Positions 36,164-44,252 of a stretch of 64,000 bases of DNA are shown one piece after another (position 1 is the stretch's first letter; the number at the start of each line of letters is the position of its first letter). The position numbers were made by a program, and so were the translations under genes. Below the pieces are notes generated by a model that worked only from the letters and a program-made list of their open reading frames with translations, did no database searches and was not told the origin of the DNA. This DNA is from Herbiconiux flava (GTDB lineage Bacteria; Actinomycetota; Actinomycetes; Actinomycetales; Microbacteriaceae): contig NZ_JACCBM010000001.1 of NCBI RefSeq assembly GCF_013409865.1, positions 1,178,001-1,242,000 of the forward strand, given 5' to 3'.

Positions 36164-36832
36164 ATGGTCGCCGAGCAGTTCGTCACGCCGTTCTGGCTCG
36201 ACCTCGCGGCGACCGGCCTCGGCAGCGTGCAGGGCGCGTCGTTCGCGGCCCAGTTCAAGGACAAGCGGCTCGACCTGCTCGGCGTCGGCCTGATCGGGGT
36301 GGTCGCGGGCTTCGGGGGCGGTCTCATCCGCGACCTGCTGCTGAACACGGTGCCGGCCGCGCTGGAGTCGAACTGGTTCATCCCCGTGGCGATCGTCGCG
36401 GCGCTGCTGGGCATGCTGCTCGAGCGCGTGTTCACCCGCCTGAACGTGCTCGTCACGGTGCTCGACGCCGTCAGCCTCGGGCTGTTCTGCGCGATCGGCA
36501 CCAGCAAGGCGCTCGCGTTCGGCCTGCCCGTCGTGCCTGCCATCTTCGTGGGCATCGTCGCGGCGGTCGGTGGAGGCATGCTCCGCGACATCCTGCTCGG
36601 GCTGCCGATCGGTGTGATGCACGTCGGATCGCTCTACGCCGTCGCGGCGGGCGCCGGTGCGATCTTCCTCACGGTGGCGTTCGGGATGGGCTCGAACATC
36701 ACCGTCGCGGGCATCGGCTGCGTGATCGTCACGACCCTGATCCGCCTGCTGGCCGTGCGCTTCGGCTGGAGCCTACCCGAGCAGCGCACCATCAGCACCC
36801 TCCGGCGGCTGCGCCGGCAGAAGCGCGCCTGA
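36164..36832 (+). CDS. UPF0126 (TRIC-like/YicG) membrane protein
   Basis: A 222-residue protein with seven hydrophobic segments and two internal copies of the UPF0126 repeat, each with a conserved GGG-(L/M)-(I/L)-R-D motif: GFGGGLIRDLLL (about 45-56) and AVGGGMLRDILLG (about 125-137). Structures of bacterial family members show TRIC-like channel or transporter folds; the substrate here is unknown (related proteins have been tied to glycine or cations). The start follows TAGGAA by 6 bases. Confidence 0.85.
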   Translation: MVAEQFVTPFWLDLAATGLGSVQGASFAAQFKDKRLDLLGVGLIGVVAGFGGGLIRDLLLNTVPAALESNWFIPVAIVAALLGMLLERVFTRLNVLVTVLDAVSLGLFCAIGTSKALAFGLPVVPAIFVGIVAAVGGGMLRDILLGLPIGVMHVGSLYAVAAGAGAIFLTVAFGMGSNITVAGIGCVIVTTLIRLLAVRFGWSLPEQRTISTLRRLRRQKRA

Positions 36833-36885
36833 ACGTTTCGTCGCCGGGCCCCGTTGTCCGAGGATGAGGCCGTCGGCAGCCCTCC

Positions 36886-36913
36886 TTGCACACCGGCCTC
36901 AGGCCAGGTGCAA
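36886..36913 (+). promoter_or_regulatory. Inverted repeat upstream of the flavoprotein lipoprotein gene
   Basis: TTGCAC (36886-36891) and GTGCAA (36908-36913) are perfect inverted copies with GGCC-TCA-GGCC nested inside. It may be an operator, or a terminator for the UPF0126 gene 53 bases upstream. It does not resemble an FMN riboswitch. Confidence 0.4.
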
Positions 36914-36989
36914 AGAAACGCCATAGGGCTCTGCCAGCTTCGCTGAATACCGTCGAGACCGCCCCCGCCCCCAACGACAGGATGCGCCC

Positions 36990-37481
36990 ATGATGACCAC
37001 CCGACAGAAGAAGATCGGCCTCTCCGCCCTCGCCGGAGTCTCGCTCTCGGTCGCCCTGGCCGGCTGCGCCACCGATGCGACGGCCGAGTCCGGCTCCGGC
37101 TCGGCCGACACGGACTCCACCCCGGCCGCCTCGGCCGCGGCGACCCCCTCGTCGACCGCTGCGGCCGACGACTCGACCGGCTCGTCCACCTACCAGGACG
37201 GCACCTACGAAGCCACGGGCAGCTACACCTCGCCCAACGGCCAGGAGGAGATCGACGTCTCGCTCACCCTCGCGGGCGACGTCATCACCGCCGTCACGGT
37301 CACGCCGGAGGCCACCAACCCGAACTCCGTCAACTACCAGACCCAGTTCGCCGACGGCATCTCCGAGGTCGTCGTCGGTAAGGACGTCGACGAGATCGAC
37401 GTCTCCCGTGTCGCCGGCTCGAGCCTCACCAGCGGCGGCTTCAACGAGGCCGTCGAGACCATCAAGTCCGACGCGGCCTGA
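36990..37481 (+). CDS. FMN-binding domain lipoprotein
   Basis: A 163-residue lipoprotein: basic start MMTTRQKK, hydrophobic core, lipobox LAGC (Cys26), then a 45-residue Ser/Thr/Ala/Asp linker and an FMN_bind domain (about 65-163) with YQDGTYEATGSYTSPNGQ, ITAVTVTPEA and the site AGSSLTSGGFNEAVETI. In this family ApbE attaches FMN to the Thr or Ser of a (S/T)GA(T/S)-like site; here GSS/LTS is a variant with Ser, so the exact residue is uncertain. It is followed by apbE and a membrane reductase, supporting an outside-facing electron carrier. Confidence 0.82.
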   Translation: MMTTRQKKIGLSALAGVSLSVALAGCATDATAESGSGSADTDSTPAASAAATPSSTAAADDSTGSSTYQDGTYEATGSYTSPNGQEEIDVSLTLAGDVITAVTVTPEATNPNSVNYQTQFADGISEVVVGKDVDEIDVSRVAGSSLTSGGFNEAVETIKSDAA

Positions 37482-37528
37482 CGCCGCCGGTCGTCACCCC
37501 ACCCGTCGTCGCCGCGCCCGTCTCCGCC

Positions 37529-38491
37529 ATGCTCGCCGATCCCTCCGCTCCCGTCGATCCGTCCGCTGACGGTGCCCTGGCACCGCGGCCGTCGCGGTTC
37601 GACTTCGAGGCGATCGGCACGCATTGGCAGATCGAGACGCCGCACTCGCAGCCGCTCGGGCCGGCCACCCGTGCCGCCGTGCTCGAGCGGGTCGAGGCCT
37701 TCGACCGCGACTACTCGCGGTTCCGGCCCGACTCGCTCGTCACGGCGCTCGCCCGCGGCGCCGCCGAGGTCGACTTCCCGGCTGACGCAGAGCCTCTGTT
37801 CGAGCTCTACGACCGGCTGCACGCCGCCACCGAGGGGGCGGTCGACCCGCTGGTCGGGGCGCGGCTCGAGCAGCTCGGGTACGACGCGGAGTACACGCTG
37901 CGTGCGTCGCCCGCGGGTGAGCCCTCGGTTCCGGATGCTCGTGACCGACCCACCTGGCCCACCACCGTCACCCGCACCTCAGCTTCGCCGCGCTCCGGCG
38001 TCTCCGTCTCGGCGCCCGCCGGGACCGTCATCGACCTCGGCGCCGCCGGCAAGGGGTATCTCGTCGATCTCGTGGCCTCCGTGCTTCGCGACGCCGGCCA
38101 CACCGAGTACGTCGTCGACGGGAGCGGGGATCTGGCGCACTCGGGCAGCACCCCCGTGCGGGTGGGGCTCGAGCATCCGCTCGACCCGAGCAAGGCGATC
38201 GGCGTCGCCGAGTTCGCCGGCCTCTCACTCTGCGCCTCGGCGAGCAACCGCCGGGCCTGGGGCGGGGGACTCCACCACATCGTCGACCCGCGCACCGGAT
38301 CGCCCGCCCGCGAGGTGATCGCCACCTGGGTCATCGCTTCCTCGACGGCTCTCGCCGACGGCCTCGCGACCGCCCTCTTCTTCACCGGCGCCCACCAGCT
38401 GGCGAAGACATTCCACTTCAGCTATGTCCGCATGTACGCCGACGGGCGCGCCGAGCGCTCCCGTGACTTCCCCGGGGAGCTCTTCGCATGA
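37529..38491 (+). CDS. apbE: FAD:protein FMN transferase
   Basis: A 320-residue ApbE flavinyltransferase, which moves FMN from FAD onto Ser/Thr of target proteins with Mg2+. Motifs in order: FEAIGTHWQIE, IDLGAAGKGYLVDL (normally DxGGxxKG; the second Gly is Ala here), HHIVDPRTGSP and the metal-site ASSTALADGLATALF. No signal peptide is visible, although many ApbE proteins are exported lipoproteins, so how it meets its target is open. A Pro/Ala-rich start precedes the domain. ATGA overlap couples it to the reductase gene; the lipoprotein gene is 47 bases upstream. Confidence 0.9.
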   Translation: MLADPSAPVDPSADGALAPRPSRFDFEAIGTHWQIETPHSQPLGPATRAAVLERVEAFDRDYSRFRPDSLVTALARGAAEVDFPADAEPLFELYDRLHAATEGAVDPLVGARLEQLGYDAEYTLRASPAGEPSVPDARDRPTWPTTVTRTSASPRSGVSVSAPAGTVIDLGAAGKGYLVDLVASVLRDAGHTEYVVDGSGDLAHSGSTPVRVGLEHPLDPSKAIGVAEFAGLSLCASASNRRAWGGGLHHIVDPRTGSPAREVIATWVIASSTALADGLATALFFTGAHQLAKTFHFSYVRMYADGRAERSRDFPGELFA

Positions 38492-40014
38492 AAGCACGAC
38501 TCGACACCTTGATCGGGCGCGTCACCATGTACAACCTGATCGTGCTGGTGCTCGCCGCGCTGGTGGTGACCGCCATCGTCGCCGGCGCGCTGGGGCAGCT
38601 GTTCTACACCCCGTTGCAGCTGGTGCTCTCGACGGTGGTCGCGGTCGTCGCGACCGGTGCGGTGAGCTGGCTGCTGGCGCGGCTGTTCCGGACCCGCGCG
38701 CACCTGCCGTCGTCGGCGATCTCGGGGCTGATCATCGTCTTCGTCTTCATGCCGACGGCCGACCCGGCCGGGCTCGCGCTGATCGCCCTCACCGGGGCCA
38801 TCGCAGCGGCGTCGAAGTTCGTGCTGGCCTTCCGGGGGCGGCACGTCCTGAACCCCGTCGCCGCGGCGGCCGTGGTGATGAGCGTGACCGGGCTGTACCC
38901 GTCGGCGTGGTGGGTGGCGACGCCGGTGCTGCTGCCCTTCGTGGCGATCGGCGCCTTCCTGGTGCTCTGGCGCACCCGCAAGCTCGCGCTCGGGCTCACC
39001 TTCGTGGTGGCCGCCGGGGCGATCACCATCGGGCGGATCATGCTCACCGGAACCGCCTTCCCCGACGCGCTGGTGCTGGCGTTCGGCTCGTTCCCGATCG
39101 TCTTCCTCGCCGGCTTCATGCTGAGCGAGCCGCTGACGCTGCCGCCGCGCCGCTGGCAGCAGCTGCTCGTCGCCGTGGTCGTCGCGGTGCCGTTCTCGAT
39201 CCCGTTCACGCTCGGGAGCGTGTACTCGACGCCCGAGATCGCGCTGGTGATCGGCAACGTCGTCGCCTTCGCGTTCGGCCAGCGGCGCGGGGTGCGCCTC
39301 CGCTTCGCGGGCAGCCGCACGCTGACCCCGACCTCGGCGGCGTTCGACTTCGAGCCCGCCTCGCCCGTTCCGTTCCGCGCCGGACAGTACCTCGAGCTGT
39401 CGCTGCCCCATGCTCGCACCGATGCCCGAGGTGCGCGGCGGATGTTCAGCATCACCACACCGCCGCCGGCTCGCCTGCACGCGGAGACGCCGGCGCCGGT
39501 CTCGCTCGGCGTGAAGCTGTCGGATCCGTCGAGCTCGTTCAAGCGGGCGCTGACCACCCTGTCGCCGGGAGCGACCGTGCACGCGACCTGGGTGGGCGGC
39601 GACTTCCTGCTGCCGTCCGACGTCTCGGTTCCTCTGGTGCTCGCCGCCGGCGGGATCGGTGTCACACCGTTCGTCAGCCAGCTCGCCGAACGGGCCCGCC
39701 GCGGCTCGGCGGGGGACGTGGTGCTGATCTACTCGGCGTCGGCTGCGGACGAGCTGGCGTACACCGACGAGATCGCCGCCACGGGCATCCGCGTGCTCGT
39801 CATCGCGCCCGATCGGCCGGCCGAGCTGCCGCCGGGGTGGACGTACCTCGGGCCGGCCCGACTCACGGCCGATGTGGCGGGCGAGGCGATCCCGGATCTC
39901 GCTGCGCGGCGGGCCTACGTCTCGGGCCCTCCCGGGTACGTCGACCATGTCTCGGCGCAGCTGCGGCGGGCAGGGGCGCGGCGGGTACGCACCGACGCGT
40001 TCGCGGGGTACTGA
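38488..40014 (+). CDS. NqrB/RnfD-like membrane protein fused to a ferredoxin reductase-type domain
   Basis: A 508-residue fusion. Residues 1-270 are about ten hydrophobic helices resembling the NqrB/RnfD family (PSSAISGLIIVFVFMPTAD, HVLNPVAAAAVVMS, FMLSEPLTLPP). Residues about 275-508 are an FNR-like module: FAD segment FRAGQYLELSLP and RRMFSIT, NAD segment VLAAGGIGVTPFVSQL and the end YVSGPPGYVDHV. I do not see the SGAT-type FMN-threonine motif of true NqrB/RnfD. It would carry electrons from NAD(P)H across the membrane, likely to the FMN lipoprotein encoded two genes upstream. Starts by ATGA overlap with apbE. Confidence 0.85.
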   Translation: MKARLDTLIGRVTMYNLIVLVLAALVVTAIVAGALGQLFYTPLQLVLSTVVAVVATGAVSWLLARLFRTRAHLPSSAISGLIIVFVFMPTADPAGLALIALTGAIAAASKFVLAFRGRHVLNPVAAAAVVMSVTGLYPSAWWVATPVLLPFVAIGAFLVLWRTRKLALGLTFVVAAGAITIGRIMLTGTAFPDALVLAFGSFPIVFLAGFMLSEPLTLPPRRWQQLLVAVVVAVPFSIPFTLGSVYSTPEIALVIGNVVAFAFGQRRGVRLRFAGSRTLTPTSAAFDFEPASPVPFRAGQYLELSLPHARTDARGARRMFSITTPPPARLHAETPAPVSLGVKLSDPSSSFKRALTTLSPGATVHATWVGGDFLLPSDVSVPLVLAAGGIGVTPFVSQLAERARRGSAGDVVLIYSASAADELAYTDEIAATGIRVLVIAPDRPAELPPGWTYLGPARLTADVAGEAIPDLAARRAYVSGPPGYVDHVSAQLRRAGARRVRTDAFAGY

Positions 40015-40039
40015 GCGGAGCGCCTGACTCGCGCCCGCC

Positions 40040-41419
40040 TCAGCGGATCGTCGCGTAAGCGTCGAGCGCCGCGCGCCGCGACTCCTTCAGGTCGACCATC
40101 GGCTCGGGGTAGGCGGGCGTGCCCGCCTCGGGCACGTAACGGTTCACGTAGGAGCCGTGCTTGTCGAACTTGGAGGCCTGCAGCTCGGGGTTGAAGATGC
40201 GGAAGTACGGCGCCGCATCGGGCCCGGACCCCGCGACCCACTGCCAGTTCAGTGCGTTGGCCGCCGGGTCGGCGTCGACGAGCGTGTCCCAGAACCAGGC
40301 CTCGCCGACCCGCCAGTCGACCCGGAGGTTCTTGACGAGGAATGACGCCACGACCATCCGCACCCGGTTGTGCATGATGCCGGTCTGCCACAGCTCACGC
40401 ATGCCGGCGTCGACCAGCGGGATGCCCGTGTCGCCCTGCTGCCATCGCTCGAGCTCGTCGTCGGTGACCTCGGCCCAGGGGAAGCGGTCGAACTCCGAAC
40501 GCATGTTCTCGGTGGTGATCGAGGGCAGGTGGAAGAGCAGGTGATACGAGAACTCGCGCCAGATCAGCTGACGCAGCACGGCGGCCGCTCCCTCGGCGTC
40601 GCTCGAGGCCCGCGCGCGATGCCCGTCGAGCGCATGCCAGAACTGGAACGGGCTGATCTCACCCCAGCGCAGGTGCGGTGAGAGCATCGAGGTGCCCTCC
40701 TCGGCCGGAAGGTCCTGGTCGGCGACGTAGTGCGACACCCGCTCGGTGAGGAACGTCTCCATTCGCTCGGCCGCGCCGGCTTCTCCCGGACGCCAGCGCT
40801 CGCGCAGGCCGCCGGCCCAATCGGGCACCGGTGCCGCGGGCAGCAGCCCCCAGTCGCCCAGCGCGTCGGACGCGACCTCTCGATGATGTAGCCCGTCGGT
40901 CTTCGTCGGCGCCGCCAGCGGATGCCGCGGCGTCGGTTTCGCCATCACCGCGCGGTAGAAGGGGGTGAACACCTTGTACCAGCCGCCCTGCCCGGTCAGC
41001 ACGGTCCACGGCTCGGCGAGCAGCGAGCCCTGGGAGCTCTCGGCCTCCACCCCCGCCTCCCGCAGACTCGCTTTGAGGTCGCCGTCGATGCCGCGCTCGA
41101 CCTCGCCGTAACGCCGGTTCCAGAGCACCCGCGTCGCTCCGACCTCGTCGACGAGCCCGGTCACGACCTCGCGCGCCGGACCCCTCCGCAGCGTCAGCGT
41201 CAGCCCCACGTCGCGCAGCGACTCCCCGAGCGCCTCGAGCGAGTGATGCAGCCACCACCGCGACGCCCCACCGATCGGCCGGATGCCCGGCGACTCGTCA
41301 TCGAGCACGTACACGCACACGATCGGATCGCCGCGCAGCACGGCCTCGTGCAGCGCCGGGTTGTCGGCCACGCGCAGGTCGTCGCGGAACCAGACGACGG
41401 AAGTTGCTCTCTCGCTCAC
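40040..41419 (-). CDS. phrB: Deoxyribodipyrimidine photolyase
   Basis: A 459-residue photolyase/cryptochrome family protein: N-terminal antenna domain (VVWFRDDLRVADNPAL, NRRYGEVE) and C-terminal FAD domain (GTSMLSPHLRWGEISP, WREFSYHLLFH, RELWQTGIMHNRVRMVVASFL in part, NALNWQWVAGSGPDAAPYFR). The residues of class I CPD photolyases around FAD are intact, so light-driven repair of pyrimidine dimers is expected. Two GTG starts are possible, 41419 (used here, after CTGGGGAC) and 41437. The MarR gene lies 57 bases upstream on the same strand. Confidence 0.93.
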   Translation of the reverse strand: MSERATSVVWFRDDLRVADNPALHEAVLRGDPIVCVYVLDDESPGIRPIGGASRWWLHHSLEALGESLRDVGLTLTLRRGPAREVVTGLVDEVGATRVLWNRRYGEVERGIDGDLKASLREAGVEAESSQGSLLAEPWTVLTGQGGWYKVFTPFYRAVMAKPTPRHPLAAPTKTDGLHHREVASDALGDWGLLPAAPVPDWAGGLRERWRPGEAGAAERMETFLTERVSHYVADQDLPAEEGTSMLSPHLRWGEISPFQFWHALDGHRARASSDAEGAAAVLRQLIWREFSYHLLFHLPSITTENMRSEFDRFPWAEVTDDELERWQQGDTGIPLVDAGMRELWQTGIMHNRVRMVVASFLVKNLRVDWRVGEAWFWDTLVDADPAANALNWQWVAGSGPDAAPYFRIFNPELQASKFDKHGSYVNRYVPEAGTPAYPEPMVDLKESRRAALDAYATIR

Positions 41420-41476
41420 GTCCCCAGTCAACTCCACGCCGCCGACACCCGCCGCGCCGTCGTGCGGCGGCAGCGC

Positions 41477-41923
41477 TCAGTGGCCGGAGACGCCCTCGCG
41501 GAGCTTGTCGCAGAGACGGGCCAGCTCAGCCAGCTCGTCGGGCGAGAGGTGCCCGGTCATGTGGGCGGTGATCGACTGGGCGTGCACGACGGCGGCCTGG
41601 CGGTACACGCCGACCCCCGCATCCGTCAGCCGCACCAGGGTGCCGCGCCCGTCGTTCGGGTCGTCGGCCTTCTCGAGGATGCCCCGCGCGACCAGCCGGT
41701 CGACGAGTCGGCTGATGCTCGGCTGGGTGAGCAGCACCTTCTCGCCCAGGTCTTTGATGCGCAGCGTGCGGCCCGGGCACAGCGACAGGTTGAACATGAC
41801 GTCGTACTCGTTCAGCGACACGATGCTCGACGGGAACTCGGCGGCCAGCTCCCGCATCACGCTCACCTGAGCGCGGAACAACGACTCCCACGCCGCGACC
41901 GGCGACACCTCCGCGGCGGCCAT
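41477..41923 (-). CDS. MarR family regulator
   Basis: A 148-residue MarR winged-helix protein: LRIKDLGEKVLLTQPSISRLVDRLV is the recognition region and NDGRGTLVRLTDAG the wing (DxRxxxVxLT pattern kept). It starts at ATG 41923 after an AAGGAG site. A perfect palindrome 21 bases upstream is a likely autoregulatory operator. The photolyase gene is downstream on the same strand and may be co-transcribed. The ligand is unknown. Confidence 0.9.
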   Translation of the reverse strand: MAAAEVSPVAAWESLFRAQVSVMRELAAEFPSSIVSLNEYDVMFNLSLCPGRTLRIKDLGEKVLLTQPSISRLVDRLVARGILEKADDPNDGRGTLVRLTDAGVGVYRQAAVVHAQSITAHMTGHLSPDELAELARLCDKLREGVSGH

Positions 41924-41943
41924 GGCACTCCTTCTGCAACGTA

Positions 41944-41963
41944 GTGGAAGCTCATTCTTCCAC
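41944..41963. promoter_or_regulatory. Operator palindrome of the MarR gene
   Basis: GTGGAAG (41944-41950) and CTTCCAC (41957-41963) are perfect 7-base inverted arms with a 6-base spacer CTCATT. Size and position match sites bound by MarR dimers, which usually repress their own gene. Confidence 0.65.
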
Positions 41964-42014
41964 GCCGGTGCTCGGGTGAGGCCCGCGCCCGGAGTGCCTG
42001 CGCCTTAAATGATT

Positions 42015-42048
42015 GAGGGCCCGTCGTAGAGGCTAACGACGGGCCCTC
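42015..42048. terminator. Perfect 13-base-pair hairpin in the MarR-DeoR divergent region
   Basis: GAGGGCCCGTCGT (42015-42027) pairs fully with ACGACGGGCCCTC (42036-42048) around an 8-base loop. Neither side has a T run (CTCCCTTGC to the right, AATCATTT on the other strand). Being between divergent genes it ends no annotated transcript, so it may insulate them or belong to an unseen short RNA. Confidence 0.7.
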
Positions 42049-42124
42049 TCCCTTGCACCAAGAGTGTCCTGCAATCACATTCCGCGGGAGCTGCCACAGC
42101 AAACAACTTCCGCTCCATGAATAT

Positions 42125-42165
42125 ATAACGGTCAGATAACGGAGCGCTAGTTATCGAATCGTTAT
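42125..42165. promoter_or_regulatory. Symmetric ATAAC/GTTAT element in an A+T-rich island
   Basis: ATAACG at 42125 and ATAAC at 42136 (11 bases apart) are mirrored by GTTAT at 42150 and CGTTAT at 42160, again one helical turn apart, around the centre GGAGCGCTA. The 41-base element thus has two inverted half-site pairs. It sits in a 408-base gene-free divergent region whose central part is far more A+T-rich than the rest of the window. It could be an operator for a tetrameric regulator, or a hairpin (a T5 run follows at 42165-42169). Confidence 0.6.
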
Positions 42166-42241
42166 TTTTCTGGGAGTTCGCTGTGTGCCGCGAATGGGGG
42201 TCAAACGAGCTCCGATGGCGTGCTCCTTCTGTACTAAGGGC

Positions 42242-42270
42242 TTGATTCCCCACACAAACAGACATAGAGT
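42242..42270 (+). promoter_or_regulatory. Promoter of the fructose PTS operon
   Basis: TTGATT (-35, 42242-42247) and TAGAGT (-10, 42265-42270) are 17 bases apart, the best-matching promoter in the window. The predicted start near 42277 is followed by direct repeats GAAACGAA (42275) and GAAACACGAA (42293), possible operators for the DeoR-type product of the first gene. Confidence 0.65.
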
Positions 42271-42331
42271 CACCGAAACGAAGATTTGCGCAGAAACACG
42301 AACAGACGCAGAAGCTGAGGTCAGAGTCGAC

Positions 42332-43120
42332 ATGTACGCCATCGAACGCCACGAGCGCATCCACGCTCAGCTCAGCGACGCGGGCCGGGTCACGGTCGTC
42401 GACCTGGCGACGAGCCTCGGCGTCACCCCCGAGACCGTGCGCCGCGACCTCGACGCCCTCGAGCGGGCCGGCGTGCTGCGACGGGTGCACGGGGGAGCGG
42501 TCGCCAACGGCAAGACGAGCCTCGTCGAGCCGACCGTCGCCGATCGGGCGAACCGGGCCCGCGCGGCGAAGTCCGCGATCGCCGACGCGGCCCTCGCCCT
42601 GCTCGGCGACGACTTCAGCGGATCGATCCTGCTCGACTCCGGCACCACCACCGCCGCGCTCGCCGAGCGCCTGGCGCACTGGCGGCCGTCGACGCCCGGC
42701 ACCCAGCTCACGGTCATCACCAACTCGGTGCCCATCGCATCCCTCCTGCACCTGAACGACGCACTCGAGCTGCACCTGCTCGGCGGCCGGGTGCGCGGTG
42801 TCACGAGTGCCGCCGTCGGCAGCCCCGCGATCGACCAGCTCGCGCGCCTCCGCCCCGACATCGCCTTCATCGGCGCCAACGGCCTCAGCGCCGAGTTCGG
42901 CCTGAGCACCCCCGAGGAGCACGAGGCCTCGGTCAAATCCGCCATGGTGCGCAGCGCCCGTCGCGTCGTCGCGCTCGTCGACGCGACGAAGCTCGGCGAC
43001 GAGGCCCTGCACCGCTTCGCCGAGCTGCGCGAGCTCGATGTGCTCATCTCCGACGCCGACCCGGCCGGCACCCTCAGCGCGGCGCTCGACGCCCATGAGG
43101 TGGAGGTGATCGTGGCGTGA
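42332..43120 (+). CDS. DeoR family regulator of the fructose genes
   Basis: A 262-residue DeoR-type repressor: HTH (about 2-57: RHERIHAQLSDAGRVTVVDLA, then VTPETVRRDLDALERAGVLRRVHGGAV) and a DeoRC sugar-phosphate sensor domain (about 75-235, with ILLDSGTTTAALAE and GANGLSAEFGLSTPEEHEA split over it). The ATG at 42332 aligns with the family N-terminus MYAIERHERI; the longer open frame upstream runs through the promoter and is rejected. The stop overlaps the GTG of fruK. Likely inducer is fructose 1-phosphate. Confidence 0.9.
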   Translation: MYAIERHERIHAQLSDAGRVTVVDLATSLGVTPETVRRDLDALERAGVLRRVHGGAVANGKTSLVEPTVADRANRARAAKSAIADAALALLGDDFSGSILLDSGTTTAALAERLAHWRPSTPGTQLTVITNSVPIASLLHLNDALELHLLGGRVRGVTSAAVGSPAIDQLARLRPDIAFIGANGLSAEFGLSTPEEHEASVKSAMVRSARRVVALVDATKLGDEALHRFAELRELDVLISDADPAGTLSAALDAHEVEVIVA

Positions 43121-44214
43121 TCGTCACCGTCACCCTGAACCCCTCGCTCGACCGCACGATCGAGCTGTCCGATCGGCTCCTCCGCGGCCAGGTGCAGCGC
43201 GCTGCCCGCACCACGCAGCAGCCCGGCGGCAAAGGTGTCAACGTCTCCCGCGCCCTGCACGCGGCGGGCGTCGAGACCCTGGCCATCCTCCCCGGGTCGC
43301 TCGACGACCCGATGATCGTCGCCCTCCACGCCGACGGCATCCCGGCGGCGAGCGTCGCGGTGCGGGGCGCCGTCCGCGCGAACACCACCATCACCGAGCC
43401 CGACGGCACGACCACGAAGCTCAACGAGCCGGGCGAGCCCCTGAGCGACGAGACGACGGATGCGCTGATGACCCTCATCGTCACCCACTCCCGCGCGGCG
43501 AGCTGGCTCGTGCTCGCGGGCTCCCTGCCTCCCGGCGTGCCCTCCGACTTCTACGCGCGGATCGTCCGGGCGGTGCGGCACGATGCCCGCGACCGTGTCG
43601 GGGCGACGGATGCACGGCGCACCGCCGACGGCCGCCTCCGTATCGCCGTCGACACGTCGGGCGCTCCGCTGGCCGCCCTGGTGGCGTCGGGCGAGCCCGT
43701 CGACCTCATCAAGCCGAACGCGGAGGAGCTGCTCGAACTCGTGCAGTCCCTCCCCGGCGGAGCCGTCCCCGCCGGTGCTGCATCCGAGACCGAACCGGGG
43801 CGCCCGACCGGCCCCGAGATCGTCGCCGACCCGGAGCAGCTCGCCGCGGGCGACGAGCGCATCGAGGAGCTGGCCGCGAGCGTGCTGTCCGAGTCCCTGG
43901 GCGCGGTGCTCGTCACGCTGGGCGCGAACGGCGCCGAGCTCGTCACGCGGCATGCGGTGCATGCCGCCGCCGCCCCGCGCATCGAGGCGCGCAGCACCGT
44001 CGGCGCCGGCGACTGCTCGCTCGCGGGCTACCTCCTCGCCGCCGACGGCGGACGGGACGACCCCTCCCGCCTCGCCCAGGCGATCGCCTACGGTGCGGCG
44101 GCCGCCGCACTGCCCGGCTCCACCGTTCCCCTGCCCGCGGAGGCCCCGGCCGACGCCATCGTCGTGAGCACCCGCTCGCGTCGCACCCTCGGCCGGCCCG
44201 TCGCCGTTCGCTGA
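43117..44214 (+). CDS. fruK: 1-phosphofructokinase (PfkB family)
   Basis: A 365-residue PfkB kinase that turns fructose 1-phosphate into fructose 1,6-bisphosphate. Motifs: TLNPSLDRTIELSD, GGKGVNVSRALHAAG and the catalytic-base signature TVGAGDCSLAGYLLAADGG near the C-terminus. It is longer than usual (about 310) owing to polar inserts around residues 150-165 and 220-250. GTG start overlaps the regulator stop (GTGA). It is followed by the PTS permease after 93 bases that contain a run of 11 C. Confidence 0.92.
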   Translation: MIVTVTLNPSLDRTIELSDRLLRGQVQRAARTTQQPGGKGVNVSRALHAAGVETLAILPGSLDDPMIVALHADGIPAASVAVRGAVRANTTITEPDGTTTKLNEPGEPLSDETTDALMTLIVTHSRAASWLVLAGSLPPGVPSDFYARIVRAVRHDARDRVGATDARRTADGRLRIAVDTSGAPLAALVASGEPVDLIKPNAEELLELVQSLPGGAVPAGAASETEPGRPTGPEIVADPEQLAAGDERIEELAASVLSESLGAVLVTLGANGAELVTRHAVHAAAAPRIEARSTVGAGDCSLAGYLLAADGGRDDPSRLAQAIAYGAAAAALPGSTVPLPAEAPADAIVVSTRSRRTLGRPVAVR

Positions 44215-44252
44215 GCATCCGCCCCACCCCCGTCAACCACCACCTCCCGTCA

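Noticed and set aside
36886..36989. FMN riboswitch upstream of the FMN-binding lipoprotein gene
   Set aside because: The conserved core strings of the RFN element are not found; only a simple inverted repeat is present.
42005..42118. 37-codon minus-strand frame in the A+T-rich island
   Set aside because: No ribosome site or -10 box at the usual distance, and it runs through the perfect hairpin at 42015-42048; kept only as a point to test by RNA mapping.
42185..42331. N-terminal extension of the DeoR-type regulator by about 49 residues
   Set aside because: The extension runs through the best promoter in the window and does not resemble the family, whose N-terminus aligns with the ATG at 42332.
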